DNA of 15,652 nt from Xanthobacteraceae bacterium (GTDB taxonomy: Bacteria > Pseudomonadota > Alphaproteobacteria > Rhizobiales > Xanthobacteraceae), in the NCBI GenBank assembly GCA_030037185.1, contig JASHRR010001283.1:1-15652 (forward strand), written 5' to 3'. The notes below the pieces were generated by a model, which did not search any database, was not told the origin of the DNA, and worked only from the letters and a program-made list of their open reading frames with translations. Positions 7,749-15,217 of this stretch are shown in pieces. The number at the start of each line of letters is the position of its first letter. Position 1 is the stretch's first letter. Made by a program: the position numbers and the translations under genes.

Positions 7749-8060
7749 CTGCACCACTGTGCGCGAGATCTTAAATGAACCTGCGTTGATCGGACGCCGG
7801 TCGCGCGCAGAATGCACGTCTGCTGGCTTTCAAACGCCAGCGTAACAGACCGCTCGGCGTGGTCGGACGCCTTCAGAATAAGGGTGGGGGGCAAAGCGCC
7901 GGCAGCGCGAGGCGTTCGGCGATGCGCAAAGCTACGCCGGTTACTCACCGCCTTTCAAACAGCAATTTCTGCCATCGAAGACCTCACGCGGCTCCGGCCC
8001 GGCTCGAACGCGGGCTTTGAGGATGTGCCCATCTGGCCCCCGGGGGCGCTGGCTCGCCGC
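7749..8060. other. Convergent intergenic region between the RND pump and the CDF gene
   Basis: About 310 bp separate two convergent genes. A hairpin with arms GCTGGC (7822-7827) and GCCAGC (7836-7841), flanked by GTCT/AGAC outer arms, could slow transcription but has no T-run. A 12-bp palindrome of C and G, centred near 8040, lies just past the CDF stop. An open minus frame here has no start signal or family I recognise. I see no convincing gene. Confidence 0.4.
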
Positions 8061-9344
8061 TCACGAGATGCCAGCTTGCGCCTCGGAAGGCGAGCTCATC
8101 ACCTCGATGGTCAGATGAGAAATCGACCGGAAGCCCGCCAGCTTGGTTCGATAGTAATTCGGGCTGCGCCCCACCTGCGCGCTGATCGAAACGATCGCGC
8201 CTAGGTGACCAGGACCGAGGCGCCACAGATGAAGATCAGCGACCTCGTCGCCACCGCTCTCGATCGTTTGCCGGAGACTTTCCGTCATGCGCCGGTCCGG
8301 GTTCATGTCGAGCAGGATGGCGCCGGTGTCGCGAACGAGGCCGAAAGCCCAACTGGCAATAACCAGGGCTCCGATGATGCCAGCCAGCGGGTCCATCCAC
8401 AGCCAGCCGACCGCGCGAGCCAGCAACAGGCCGGCTATGACCAGCGCCGAGACCGCGGCATCGCCAATGACGTGGATCGCGGCAGCCCGCATATTGTTGT
8501 CGCGTCGGGCAGCATCGTCGGCATGCTGGTGCTCCGCGAAGACGGCGAAATGTTCCTCGCCGTCGATGCGCACACCCGCCGTGAAGGCATGGGGCTCCGG
8601 GATCTCATCGATCGATTCCAGAAAGCCACCCCGGTCGGCCATGGTGAACAACTGGCGAGTGCCGTCGGTCCGCACAGTCTCGACCGTCGTTTGTGCGGTT
8701 AAGGTTAGCCCGGATTCGGCGCGCAGCCGGAATCGCGCTGGCGCATGACGTTCGACGATCTTGAGTGCAATCACGCCGGTGCGCGTCACAATGCGGTGCC
8801 CTCCCCCATCGGCATGTTCGCTGCCAGCGTGGCCTGGTCCGGACCACTCCAGGCCGCCGTGGAAGTGATCATGATGATCTGCGCCGCGGTCGAGGAGCCA
8901 TGCGCTTGCAATGTTGACGGCGAGCCCCGCACAGGCAATCGGGATCGCTTCGGCAAAGTCGATCTCGACCGGCGCAAAGATACGTCTCACGGATTCGTAG
9001 CCGATCAGCAGGGCGATCATCCCGAGAATGATGCCGCTCGTGAACCCGGCGAGATCGCCAAATTTCCCGGTCCCAAACGTGAAACGCGGATCGTCGGCGT
9101 GTTCGCGCGCATAGCTGTAGGCGAGCGCGGCGAGTAGCAGCGCACCGGCGTGCGTGCTCATGTGCAGGCCGTCGGCCACCAGAGCGATAGAGCCAAAGAA
9201 CAGACCGCCAATGATCTCGGCGATCATCATCGCGCCGCAAAGGGCGATCACCGCCCACGTCCGGCGTTCATTCCTCTCGTGCCCGGCGCCGAGGAACACA
9301 TGAGAATGCGAAAGCGGTACGGCGGAAAGGCTGGCGTTGCTCAT
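8061..9344 (-). CDS. dmeF: DmeF-like cation diffusion facilitator, Co2+/Ni2+ exporter
   Basis: This 427-residue CDF protein should export Co2+ and Ni2+ from cytoplasm to periplasm in exchange for protons. The N-terminus SHSHVFLGAGHERNERRTW is a DmeF hallmark. TM2 holds D58, H61 and H65 (VADGLHMSTH) and TM5 holds H291 and D295 (HVIGDAAVSA), the expected transport-site positions. The loop between TM4 and TM5 is unusually long: a His-rich stretch (HHDHFHGG, HAGSEH, about 157-183) and then a beta-rich module at about 195-268 (RFRLRAESG ... ETVRTDGTRQLF ... GGFLESIDEIPEPH). The cytosolic C-terminal domain begins near 340. ATG 9344 is chosen because AGGG lies 6 bp upstream and homology starts there; the frame stays open to 9569, but that part is not DmeF-like. 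The usual partner regulator gene dmeR is not next to it. The family is very secure; the metal is inferred. Confidence 0.92.
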   Translation of the reverse strand: MSNASLSAVPLSHSHVFLGAGHERNERRTWAVIALCGAMMIAEIIGGLFFGSIALVADGLHMSTHAGALLLAALAYSYAREHADDPRFTFGTGKFGDLAGFTSGIILGMIALLIGYESVRRIFAPVEIDFAEAIPIACAGLAVNIASAWLLDRGADHHDHFHGGLEWSGPGHAGSEHADGGGHRIVTRTGVIALKIVERHAPARFRLRAESGLTLTAQTTVETVRTDGTRQLFTMADRGGFLESIDEIPEPHAFTAGVRIDGEEHFAVFAEHQHADDAARRDNNMRAAAIHVIGDAAVSALVIAGLLLARAVGWLWMDPLAGIIGALVIASWAFGLVRDTGAILLDMNPDRRMTESLRQTIESGGDEVADLHLWRLGPGHLGAIVSISAQVGRSPNYYRTKLAGFRSISHLTIEVMSSPSEAQAGIS

Positions 9345-9585
9345 TCTAGACCCTGCTTGCCACGTTGGGACGGCTTCCTGCCCTCGTGAACCCGAAAAGG
9401 CGCAGTCGGTTGCAGCTCCGATTTGCACCGCGTCCGCAATCGAAGGCAAAGCATCCTGCGGTCGCGGTGGTAGCCCGGAACTGCCAGCGCCAGAGATCAG
9501 CCGTTCCTCCGACGCCCATCGGTAGGCCACGCGCGGCTCGTTGAAAAGTTGCCGCCCCGCGCAGCTCAACCCGTGAAAGCCCTTG
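9345..9585. other. Leader region of the CDF gene
   Basis: The AGGG ribosome binding site of the CDF gene lies at the left end of this stretch. The rest is an open minus frame without homology, and a clear promoter is not visible. A faint likeness to part of a cobalamin riboswitch was considered and rejected. Confidence 0.35.
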
Positions 9586-9780
9586 CTAACATCGACGGTC
9601 TTCAGCGCTCGCCAAAGCCCAGCAATGTGGCTGGAAACCTGACGGCACGAAACGGGCGTTGTCCTTGCCGCGAAGCCGAATGTAGCGACGTATTTTCAGA
9701 TTCGCAGAACCGACAAGATTACCAAGGTGCTTGACGCCATTCACATACGCAACGGCGCTGGTAATCAGAAATTGTGGCAT
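9586..9780 (-). pseudogene. metG: Fragment resembling the N-terminus of methionyl-tRNA synthetase
   Basis: The 64-residue frame opens [20 protein letters not shown] followed by NLVGSA. This is the look of the first beta-strand and class I synthetase signature of methionyl-tRNA synthetase (FLITSALPYxNGxxHLGN, with HLGN as the HIGH-box counterpart). YIRLRGKDN follows, as in the next helix. From about residue 43 the likeness ends and the frame stops at 9586; the next conserved block, containing the CATDEHG-type motif, is absent. A full enzyme has over 500 residues, so this piece cannot be active. AGAGGA sits 8 bp before the ATG, so the short peptide could still be translated. It lies on the same strand upstream of the CDF gene. 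Assignment is by remembered motif, not by search. Confidence 0.6.
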
Positions 9781-9828
9781 GGTGCGCGTCCTCTGTCATT
9801 GCCCGGGCGCCGAACCCGAACCGCAAAC

Positions 9829-9858
9829 AAAAAAGCCCTCCGCTCCGGACGGAAGGGG
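9829..9858 (-). terminator. Rho-independent terminator
   Basis: Read on the minus strand, CCTTCCG and CGGAGGG form a 7-bp stem (one G-U pair) around a 7-base loop, then C and six T. It lies downstream of the nucleotidyltransferase gene and about 50 bp before the metG-like fragment, so it would separate the two transcripts or act as an attenuator. Confidence 0.7.
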
Positions 9859-10034
9859 CCTCGGCATCGGCTGCCACTTGCGCGGACGCACGTCAGCCGC
9901 TTCCGCCGGAGCCGATGCGCTCGGGCGGGGACATTCGAGCAGTGGCGAGCAAGATCAAGAACGACACGTATTTCGGTAACTGCGCGCTGCTCGGTGCAAT
10001 CGCTTTTTTTGTGAAGCTCGACGTCGGCATTTGG

Positions 10035-10072
10035 CCCGCTCGCTCTGGCCGGCGTCCGACGGGGCGAGCGGG
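10035..10072. repeat. 9-bp inverted repeat downstream of the nucleotidyltransferase gene
   Basis: CCCGCTCGC (10035-10043) and GCGAGCGGG (10064-10072) are perfect inverted copies with a 20-base GC-rich spacer. No T-run follows on either strand. It would form a very stable hairpin in the 3' untranslated RNA of the gene at 10113-11033. Confidence 0.55.
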
Positions 10073-10092
10073 ACCACATAACCCTTCGTGGA

Positions 10093-10110
10093 AGGACGCA
10101 GAAGCGTCCT
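10093..10110 (-). terminator. Hairpin directly after the nucleotidyltransferase stop codon
   Basis: AGGACGC and GCGTCCT are perfect 7-bp arms around a 4-base loop, beginning 2 bp past the stop codon. Only TTCC follows on the minus strand, so it may protect the 3' end or pause polymerase rather than terminate alone. Confidence 0.45.
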
Positions 10111-10112
10111 AG

Positions 10113-11033
10113 TTAGGCCGCCGCTGTCTTCACCAGCGTCCGCAGTTCGCCGTCGAGTGCCCTTAGGGCGGCAAGGGCGATCGCGAACTCGGACCGTCCG
10201 ATTGCCGCCCACACGGTGGCGGTCTGGTTCAATAGCCCGGCTACCGTGCAAGGCAACTCGGCCGCCTCCGACAGGGCCCCCTTTTCGTTGATCAGATAGC
10301 GCCGGTTGAGAGCGAACAGGACCTGGACCGCGCAGCTTAGTGCCCTATATGCGCAGCCGGCAATGTGGGTTTGATCACCGCGTGCGATCGCTCGCTCCCC
10401 GTTTTCGATGCTGAACAGAACCTCCCACAGGAACTCCCTCAGCAGCGCTTGACGGAGCTTGTCGGGGTATGGCGAGGTCGAGGCCTTCAACTCGGCTATC
10501 GAACCTCGCGGATCATGCAACGGCCGGCAAAGCGCGACCTCTCCCATCCAGATTGCGGAGCAGAAACCATGCGGATGCCCAGGCTGGTAATCCATCGAGA
10601 TCCGCCCGGCGCGGCAGTTGGCGATGACGGCGCGAACCGACTCGATGCCGCGATATAGCAGATCGACTTTACAGCCTTCGATCGTCAGCCATCCCCCACC
10701 AATGATGCGAGGTCCCCAGCCTCCGACCGCCGTTACCGCCGCCGCGTCAGCGTCGTCGACCAGTTGTTTCACGACGATCAGCAGGCGATCGGTGTCCAGC
10801 AGTTTTTCTTGTCGATAATAGAGTCCGATATCGTAATCGGATGCTGCAATGGCAGCGTCCCTGGCGCGCGAGCCACCAAGGACAATCGCGACGACGCCCG
10901 ATACCCGCGCCAGTTCGGGGACGATGCGCGTCAATACAGGGTCCGTGACGCCAGCCACCTCATTAATCCTCGCTGTCAAAGGTCGTTCGCGCAATGGAAC
11001 CGGCGCACATCGGGCAACGGCCGCGGACACCAC
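10113..11033 (-). CDS. Nucleotidyltransferase-fold protein (Pol beta superfamily), function unknown
   Basis: This protein of up to 306 residues has an N-terminal nucleotidyltransferase domain. G53-G54-S55 (VLGGSRARDA) and D66-Y67-D68 (SDYDIGLYY) form the GS...DxD metal-binding motif, and D124 (KVDLLYR) fits the third acidic residue. All three are present, so it is probably active. The C-terminal half (about 190-306) looks helical, as in soluble family members annotated as nucleotidyltransferase/DUF4037 proteins. Relatives include aminoglycoside-modifying enzymes and RNA- or protein-modifying transferases; the substrate cannot be told from sequence. GTG 11033 gives the longest frame but has a poor ribosome site. 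GTG 10958, with AGGA 8 bp upstream, would trim 25 residues and keep all motifs; I consider it the likelier start. The gene stands alone, with hairpins after its stop. Confidence 0.8.
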   Translation of the reverse strand: MVSAAVARCAPVPLRERPLTARINEVAGVTDPVLTRIVPELARVSGVVAIVLGGSRARDAAIAASDYDIGLYYRQEKLLDTDRLLIVVKQLVDDADAAAVTAVGGWGPRIIGGGWLTIEGCKVDLLYRGIESVRAVIANCRAGRISMDYQPGHPHGFCSAIWMGEVALCRPLHDPRGSIAELKASTSPYPDKLRQALLREFLWEVLFSIENGERAIARGDQTHIAGCAYRALSCAVQVLFALNRRYLINEKGALSEAAELPCTVAGLLNQTATVWAAIGRSEFAIALAALRALDGELRTLVKTAAA

Positions 11034-11347
11034 TCAAGCTGCTCATGCCTCATGCAATCGGGTCGTAGGCTCGCTCCTTTTTAGTTCCTCACCGGCCCCT
11101 GGCCGACCCGCCCCGCATGAAAGTCTGTTCTACATTTCTGTGCCGCGTTGGATTTTTTTACTCACTTTCTTCCCAGGATCGTCATGACGGCTCGCTGCCC
11201 ATTTGTCCTTAGATCTCGAACGAGCAGGCAATTCCCTGGCATCCAGCGAGGGCACTGCGGGCCTACTGCGAAGGTCTCTGCAAAGACCAGCGATTAACCC
11301 GTTGATGACGTCTTCTTTTGCAGGGAGCGGCCGTTTGACGTCGGCGC

Positions 11348-11413
11348 CTACGACAGCGCCGATGCGAACTTGGCACGGCCTTTGAAGAAATTAACGAAGG
11401 CGCGGTCAAGATT
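11348..11413 (-). pseudogene. TnpB-like scrap (IS200/IS605 family), 22 codons
   Basis: The minus strand reads NLDRAFVNFFKGRAKF before a stop codon (11350-11348). The pattern NLxxAFxNFFxGRAKxP is typical of the N-terminal third of TnpB nucleases. Upstream the same frame hits a stop after about a dozen codons, and downstream the usual PRFK is missing. Only a scrap is left; the rest of the nuclease and its RuvC residues are absent. Similarity is judged by eye. Confidence 0.45.
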
Positions 11414-11449
11414 GAACGTAAGCGGTGTATTAACCGCTTACGATTGAAC
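11410..11449. repeat. Nested direct and inverted repeat of five 8-bp blocks
   Basis: GATTGAAC (11410-11417) and GATTGAAC (11442-11449) are direct copies flanking GTAAGCGG (11418-11425) and its inverse CCGCTTAC (11434-11441), with TGTATTAA in the middle. The inverted arms extend to 9 bp with the adjoining C and G. All blocks are exact. Confidence 0.75.
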
Positions 11450-11840
11450 TGTCGCGGACGGCTTGTCGCCACGCACCTCCCTAGGGTCAGACCTCCTCGC
11501 CTTGTTGGCCACGAAACGGACAGCGCCGAACTGCCGGTCGACGAAATGGCCCTGTTCTGGCTGTGGATAGAGCCGGATTTCTAACCTCAGGAGGTCTTAA
11601 CCTAGCAAGAGGGGGCATTACTCCCCATGCGTAAAAGGGCTTCCTGCGCGCGTCTCGCTGAACGTGCTCACCCGTGGGGAACACTGGCACGCCGTCAATG
11701 CAGGCTTCGTTGTGCTGGAGTTAGTGTTGATCGTACCGGCTGCGCTCGCGAGCAGCTATGCAAGCGGAATGGCGAATCAAGCACCGGATCGGACGCAGCC
11801 GGAGCTAGCCTTGGGCCGCGATACGCCAATCCGCAGACAG

Positions 11841-11891
11841 TGAGACCGGACGGGCGAGCGTGCCGGGCTAATTTACCGACGTCCGGTCTCA
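11841..11891. repeat. Perfect 12-bp inverted repeat just past the second RND gene
   Basis: TGAGACCGGACG (11841-11852) and CGTCCGGTCTCA (11880-11891) are exact inverted copies with a 27-base spacer. They begin 26 bp beyond the stop codon of the RND gene. As RNA this is a strong stem, but no T-run follows, so it is a weak terminator candidate; a small element with terminal repeats or an RNA-processing site is also possible. Confidence 0.7.
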
Positions 11892-11917
11892 TTCCAATCA
11901 GTCGACCTCGCGAGAAA

Positions 11918-14900
11918 TTACTCAGCAGGTGAAAAATCCTCCACCTGACTCGCGGCCTCGGGCCGGGCGCCACGACCCAGGAAGAGTATCTGCAAGGCTG
12001 GCACGACCACCAGCATGATGACTGGTCCGACCAGCATACCGCCGACAACGACGGTCGCAAGGGGTCGCTGCACCTGGCTGCCGACGCCCGATGAGACAGC
12101 GGCGGGAAGCAGGCCTATGCAGGCGGACAACGCGGTCATCAGCATGGGCCGCATGCGCTGTTCCGCCGCGTGGTACATCGCGGCAATGGTGTCGAATTGG
12201 TGCTGCTCTATCACCTGATGGAAGTAGGTGATGATCAGGATGCCATTCATTACCGATACGCCGAACAACGAAACGAAGCCGATTGCAGCGGAAATGCTGA
12301 AGTCCAATCCTGTCACATAAAGCGCAAGTACACCCCCGCCTATCGAAAACGGTATTCCGGCCAAGGCCAGCAGGCTGTCGCGCAACGAATTGAACAAGGC
12401 ATAGAGCAGCGCCAGGATCAGAACCAAGCTGACCGGGACGATGATCGCCAGCCTTTTTTGAGCTTTTTCGAGATCTTCAAATTCCCCCGCCCACACCAGG
12501 CGATACCCATTTGGCAGGTTGACATTCTTGGCGATCCGCGCCTGCGCCTCTTCGACAGCACCCGCGAGATCGCGGCCGCGTACGCTGAACTTGATCGGCA
12601 GATAGCGCGAGCTGCTCTCGTGGTAGATGTATGATGCGCCAGTGTCGAGAGTAATGGTGGCTAAGTCGCGCAGCGGAATATAGGCGTTACCGCCGTTGCC
12701 GCCGGCAATCTTAATCTCCGGTATCGCTTCAAGAGTGTTGCGGTATTGTTCAGGAAGGCGAACCGTGACGTTGAATTGGCGGTCCCCTTCCAACAAGGTG
12801 GTCGCCACTGTACCGCCGAGGGCGGCCTGAACCGTGGCGTTAATGTCGCCGGTGTTGAGGCCATAGCGTGCCGCCTTTTCGCGGTCTATCTTGATGTTCA
12901 GGTTTGGTTGTCCGAGAACATGAAAAATACCGAGATCGGTGATGCCCCGAACCTGCTTCATTTCGTGGACGACCTCGCTCGCAAGCCGCTCCTGAACCGT
13001 CAGGTCGCGCCCAATTATCTTCACCGAGTTGGCGCCTTTGACGCCTGACAGCGCCTCCTCGAGGTTGTCCTGGATATATTGGGAGAAATTGAACGTAGCG
13101 CCGGGCACTTCGTCGGTAAATTCCTGGTTTAGCTGCTCGATCAGTGCGTCTTTGGTCAAACCGCTCGGCCACTCGTCGAATGGCTTGAGCGGCACAAACA
13201 GCTCGACGTTGGAAAACGGCGACGCGTCGCTGCCATCATCCGGCCGGCCATGCTGCGAGACCGCGGTGACAACTTCCGGATGCCGCAACAGAACCTCGCG
13301 CAATTTGCGCGCCGCCGGAGTGCCCGACTCCAACCCGGTCGATGGCGGCAATTGCACGCGAATCCAGAGATTGCCTTCTTCCAGATGCGGCAGGAACTCG
13401 CCGCCGAGCTGAGAGCCGATCAACGCGGTTACGCCCAGAAACATCAAGGCCATGACGACCATCGTCTTGCGGTGCGAAAGCGACCAGCGCAGGACCGGCG
13501 TGTAGACGGTGCGCAGTATGCGCACCAAGATCGTTTCAACTTCCTGCACGTGCTCGGGAATCAGCATCGAGGCGAACGCAGGAGTGACCGCGAAGGTGGC
13601 GAACAATGCCCCCGCCAGGGCGTAGCCATAGGTTTGTGCCATCGGCCTGAAGATCTGGCCTTCCACGCTCTGCATCGTGAACAGCGGCACGAAGGCCGCG
13701 ACGGTGATCGCGGCGGAGAAAAAGATGGCGTTGTCGACCTGCAGGGAGCTGACCAGTATCAGGCGCAGTCGGTCGGTCCACTGACTGGCGAAACCGGGCC
13801 TTTCCTTGGTGGGGTCTGCCCCCCAATGTTCCTCCGCCAGTTCGCTGAGGGCCACCTGCCTTTGCTCCGGCCGCGCTTGGAAATTGCGGAATATGTTCTC
13901 GACCATGATCACAGCCGAATCCACAATGATCCCGAAGTCGACCGCGCCAACTGATAAGAGGTTGGCGTCCTGACCGGTCAGCACCAGCATGATGACGCTA
14001 AAAGACAGAGCAAAAGGAATGTTGGTGGCGACTACGATGGCGCTGCGCAGATCGCCGAGAAAAATCCACTGGATCAAGAAGACGAGAATGCACCCGAAAA
14101 TGAGGTTGTGCAGCACGGTGTGTGTGGTGACTTCCACCAGCGACGCGCGGTCGTAATACGGCACAAGCTTCACCCCCGGCGGCAACGTGCCGTCAGTATT
14201 GAGCTTCTCGACTGCGGCTTTGACTTTCGGCAGCACGTCGTTGGTGTGCATGGTCCGGTTCATCACCACGATGGCGAGCACCACGTCATCGTCATGATCT
14301 TTCCCGGCGATGCCGAGCCGAGGTACGTTGCCGACTGAGACCTGGGCGACGTCCTTCACCAGCACAGGAACACCATTGTACTGCGCCAGAACCGTGTTCT
14401 CGATGTCCTGGGTTCGATAACCTCTCGTCAGATCCTCGTCGCCGCCGCTGTCCAACAGCCCGATGCCGCGAATATTGATAGACTGTTGGCCGACCGTGAC
14501 CTCACGCCCGCCGATATTGATATTGGCGTTGTTCAGTGCCGAGATGACTTGCGGAATGGTGACGCTGTAGGCGTCGAGCTTGTGCAGATCGACGTCTACA
14601 TTGTACTGTTTGGTAGGGCCGCCCCAAGGGTTGATTTGCACGACGCCGGGGACCGAGAACAGGCGGCGCGTGGCGATCCAGGTCTGTACGGTACGCAGGT
14701 TTGTCAACCCGAAGTTTGGCGGACCGACCACCTGAAAGCGATAGATTTCGCCGACCGTGCTCGACATCTGGATCTGCGGCACCTGGTTTTGCGGTAACGT
14801 CACGTTTTGCTGCAGGTTCAGGCCAGTTTGCGTCAGCGCGAAGTAGAAGTCGGTGCCGTATTTGAAGGTAAGCCGGACAAATGACAGGCCGTAAAATGAA

Positions 14901-15154
14901 GTTGAGCGGATGTTCTCCAGGCCGGGCGTCGGATAGAGGCCGACCTCTATCGGAATGGTATAGTAGCGCTCCATCTCTTCGGCCGAGAGCCCCGGCGCCT
15001 GCGCGGTAATTTCGAGAATCACAGGTGCCGGATTAGGATAGGCCTCGATATTGAGCTGCGTGAAGGCGACGATCCCGGCGCCGAAAAATATCAATAGACC
15101 CATCAACACGATGGGACGCCGGGTCAGGCCAAACGTTAGGATTCCCTTGAGCAC
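11918..15154 (-). CDS. Second RND efflux pump, CusA/CzcA family
   Basis: This inner-membrane proton-driven pump of 1078 residues is clearly distinct from the CzcA-like pump at 4479-7748. It begins at GTG 15154 with a strong AAGGGGGG 4 bp upstream (15166-15159); the protein reads MLKGILTFGLTRRPIVLMGL, with TM1 at about 13-34. The TM4 signature VDFGIIVDSAVIMVENIF includes D406, D412 and E419, the spacing of metal-exporting RND pumps, but with D-S where the other pump has D-G. The second half shows FNFSQYIQDNLEEALSGVKG where CzcA-type pumps have QPIQMRFNELLSG, so it belongs to another branch and its metal is unknown. A charged stretch (about 425-460) follows TM4. A final block of membrane helices ends before the tail VEDFSPAE. 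The adaptor gene is 63 bp upstream, so the two form one operon. No lesion is seen. Confidence 0.92.
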   Translation of the reverse strand: MLKGILTFGLTRRPIVLMGLLIFFGAGIVAFTQLNIEAYPNPAPVILEITAQAPGLSAEEMERYYTIPIEVGLYPTPGLENIRSTSFYGLSFVRLTFKYGTDFYFALTQTGLNLQQNVTLPQNQVPQIQMSSTVGEIYRFQVVGPPNFGLTNLRTVQTWIATRRLFSVPGVVQINPWGGPTKQYNVDVDLHKLDAYSVTIPQVISALNNANINIGGREVTVGQQSINIRGIGLLDSGGDEDLTRGYRTQDIENTVLAQYNGVPVLVKDVAQVSVGNVPRLGIAGKDHDDDVVLAIVVMNRTMHTNDVLPKVKAAVEKLNTDGTLPPGVKLVPYYDRASLVEVTTHTVLHNLIFGCILVFLIQWIFLGDLRSAIVVATNIPFALSFSVIMLVLTGQDANLLSVGAVDFGIIVDSAVIMVENIFRNFQARPEQRQVALSELAEEHWGADPTKERPGFASQWTDRLRLILVSSLQVDNAIFFSAAITVAAFVPLFTMQSVEGQIFRPMAQTYGYALAGALFATFAVTPAFASMLIPEHVQEVETILVRILRTVYTPVLRWSLSHRKTMVVMALMFLGVTALIGSQLGGEFLPHLEEGNLWIRVQLPPSTGLESGTPAARKLREVLLRHPEVVTAVSQHGRPDDGSDASPFSNVELFVPLKPFDEWPSGLTKDALIEQLNQEFTDEVPGATFNFSQYIQDNLEEALSGVKGANSVKIIGRDLTVQERLASEVVHEMKQVRGITDLGIFHVLGQPNLNIKIDREKAARYGLNTGDINATVQAALGGTVATTLLEGDRQFNVTVRLPEQYRNTLEAIPEIKIAGGNGGNAYIPLRDLATITLDTGASYIYHESSSRYLPIKFSVRGRDLAGAVEEAQARIAKNVNLPNGYRLVWAGEFEDLEKAQKRLAIIVPVSLVLILALLYALFNSLRDSLLALAGIPFSIGGGVLALYVTGLDFSISAAIGFVSLFGVSVMNGILIITYFHQVIEQHQFDTIAAMYHAAEQRMRPMLMTALSACIGLLPAAVSSGVGSQVQRPLATVVVGGMLVGPVIMLVVVPALQILFLGRGARPEAASQVEDFSPAE

Positions 15155-15158
15155 GAAA

Positions 15159-15166
15159 CCCCCCTT
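15159..15166 (-). promoter_or_regulatory. Strong ribosome binding site that fixes the GTG start of the second RND gene
   Basis: AAGGGGGG sits 4 bases before GTG 15154-15152. It is the clearest Shine-Dalgarno in the window and supports the non-ATG start. The remainder of the 63-bp gap shows no terminator or promoter. Confidence 0.75.
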
Positions 15167-15217
15167 GCTGTCGCTATTTTTGGCCTTCGGTCGCGATCTG
15201 GCGACCCGCCTTGCCGC

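Larger units (their letters stand above)
11034..11917. other. Gene-poor stretch with decayed mobile-element pieces
   Basis: No intact gene is visible over nearly 900 bp. Short open pieces exist on both strands (for example a plus frame ending MALFWLWIEPDF before a TAA near 11583, and one ending GRDTPIRRQ at 11840) without linked start signals or known families. The notable items, listed separately, are a TnpB-like scrap and two inverted repeats. It probably represents mobile DNA in advanced decay. Confidence 0.5.

Noticed and set aside
9360..9480. Possible cobalamin riboswitch before the cobalt/nickel exporter
   Set aside because: GGTGCAAATCGGAGCTG recalls part of that riboswitch, but the conserved CGCAACTG core and the closing box are not matched and the pairing cannot be completed.
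9345..9569. N-terminal extension of the CDF exporter to 502 residues
   Set aside because: DmeF homology begins at the Met at 9344, which has a good ribosome site; the extension has no homology.
9774..10112. Plus-strand frame of 112 codons
   Set aside because: It lies opposite the terminator and hairpins, has no ribosome site and no recognisable domain.
11627..11932. Plus-strand frame of 101 codons
   Set aside because: It runs through the perfect inverted repeat and into the RND gene end, is rich in Arg/Cys/Gly, and has no domain.
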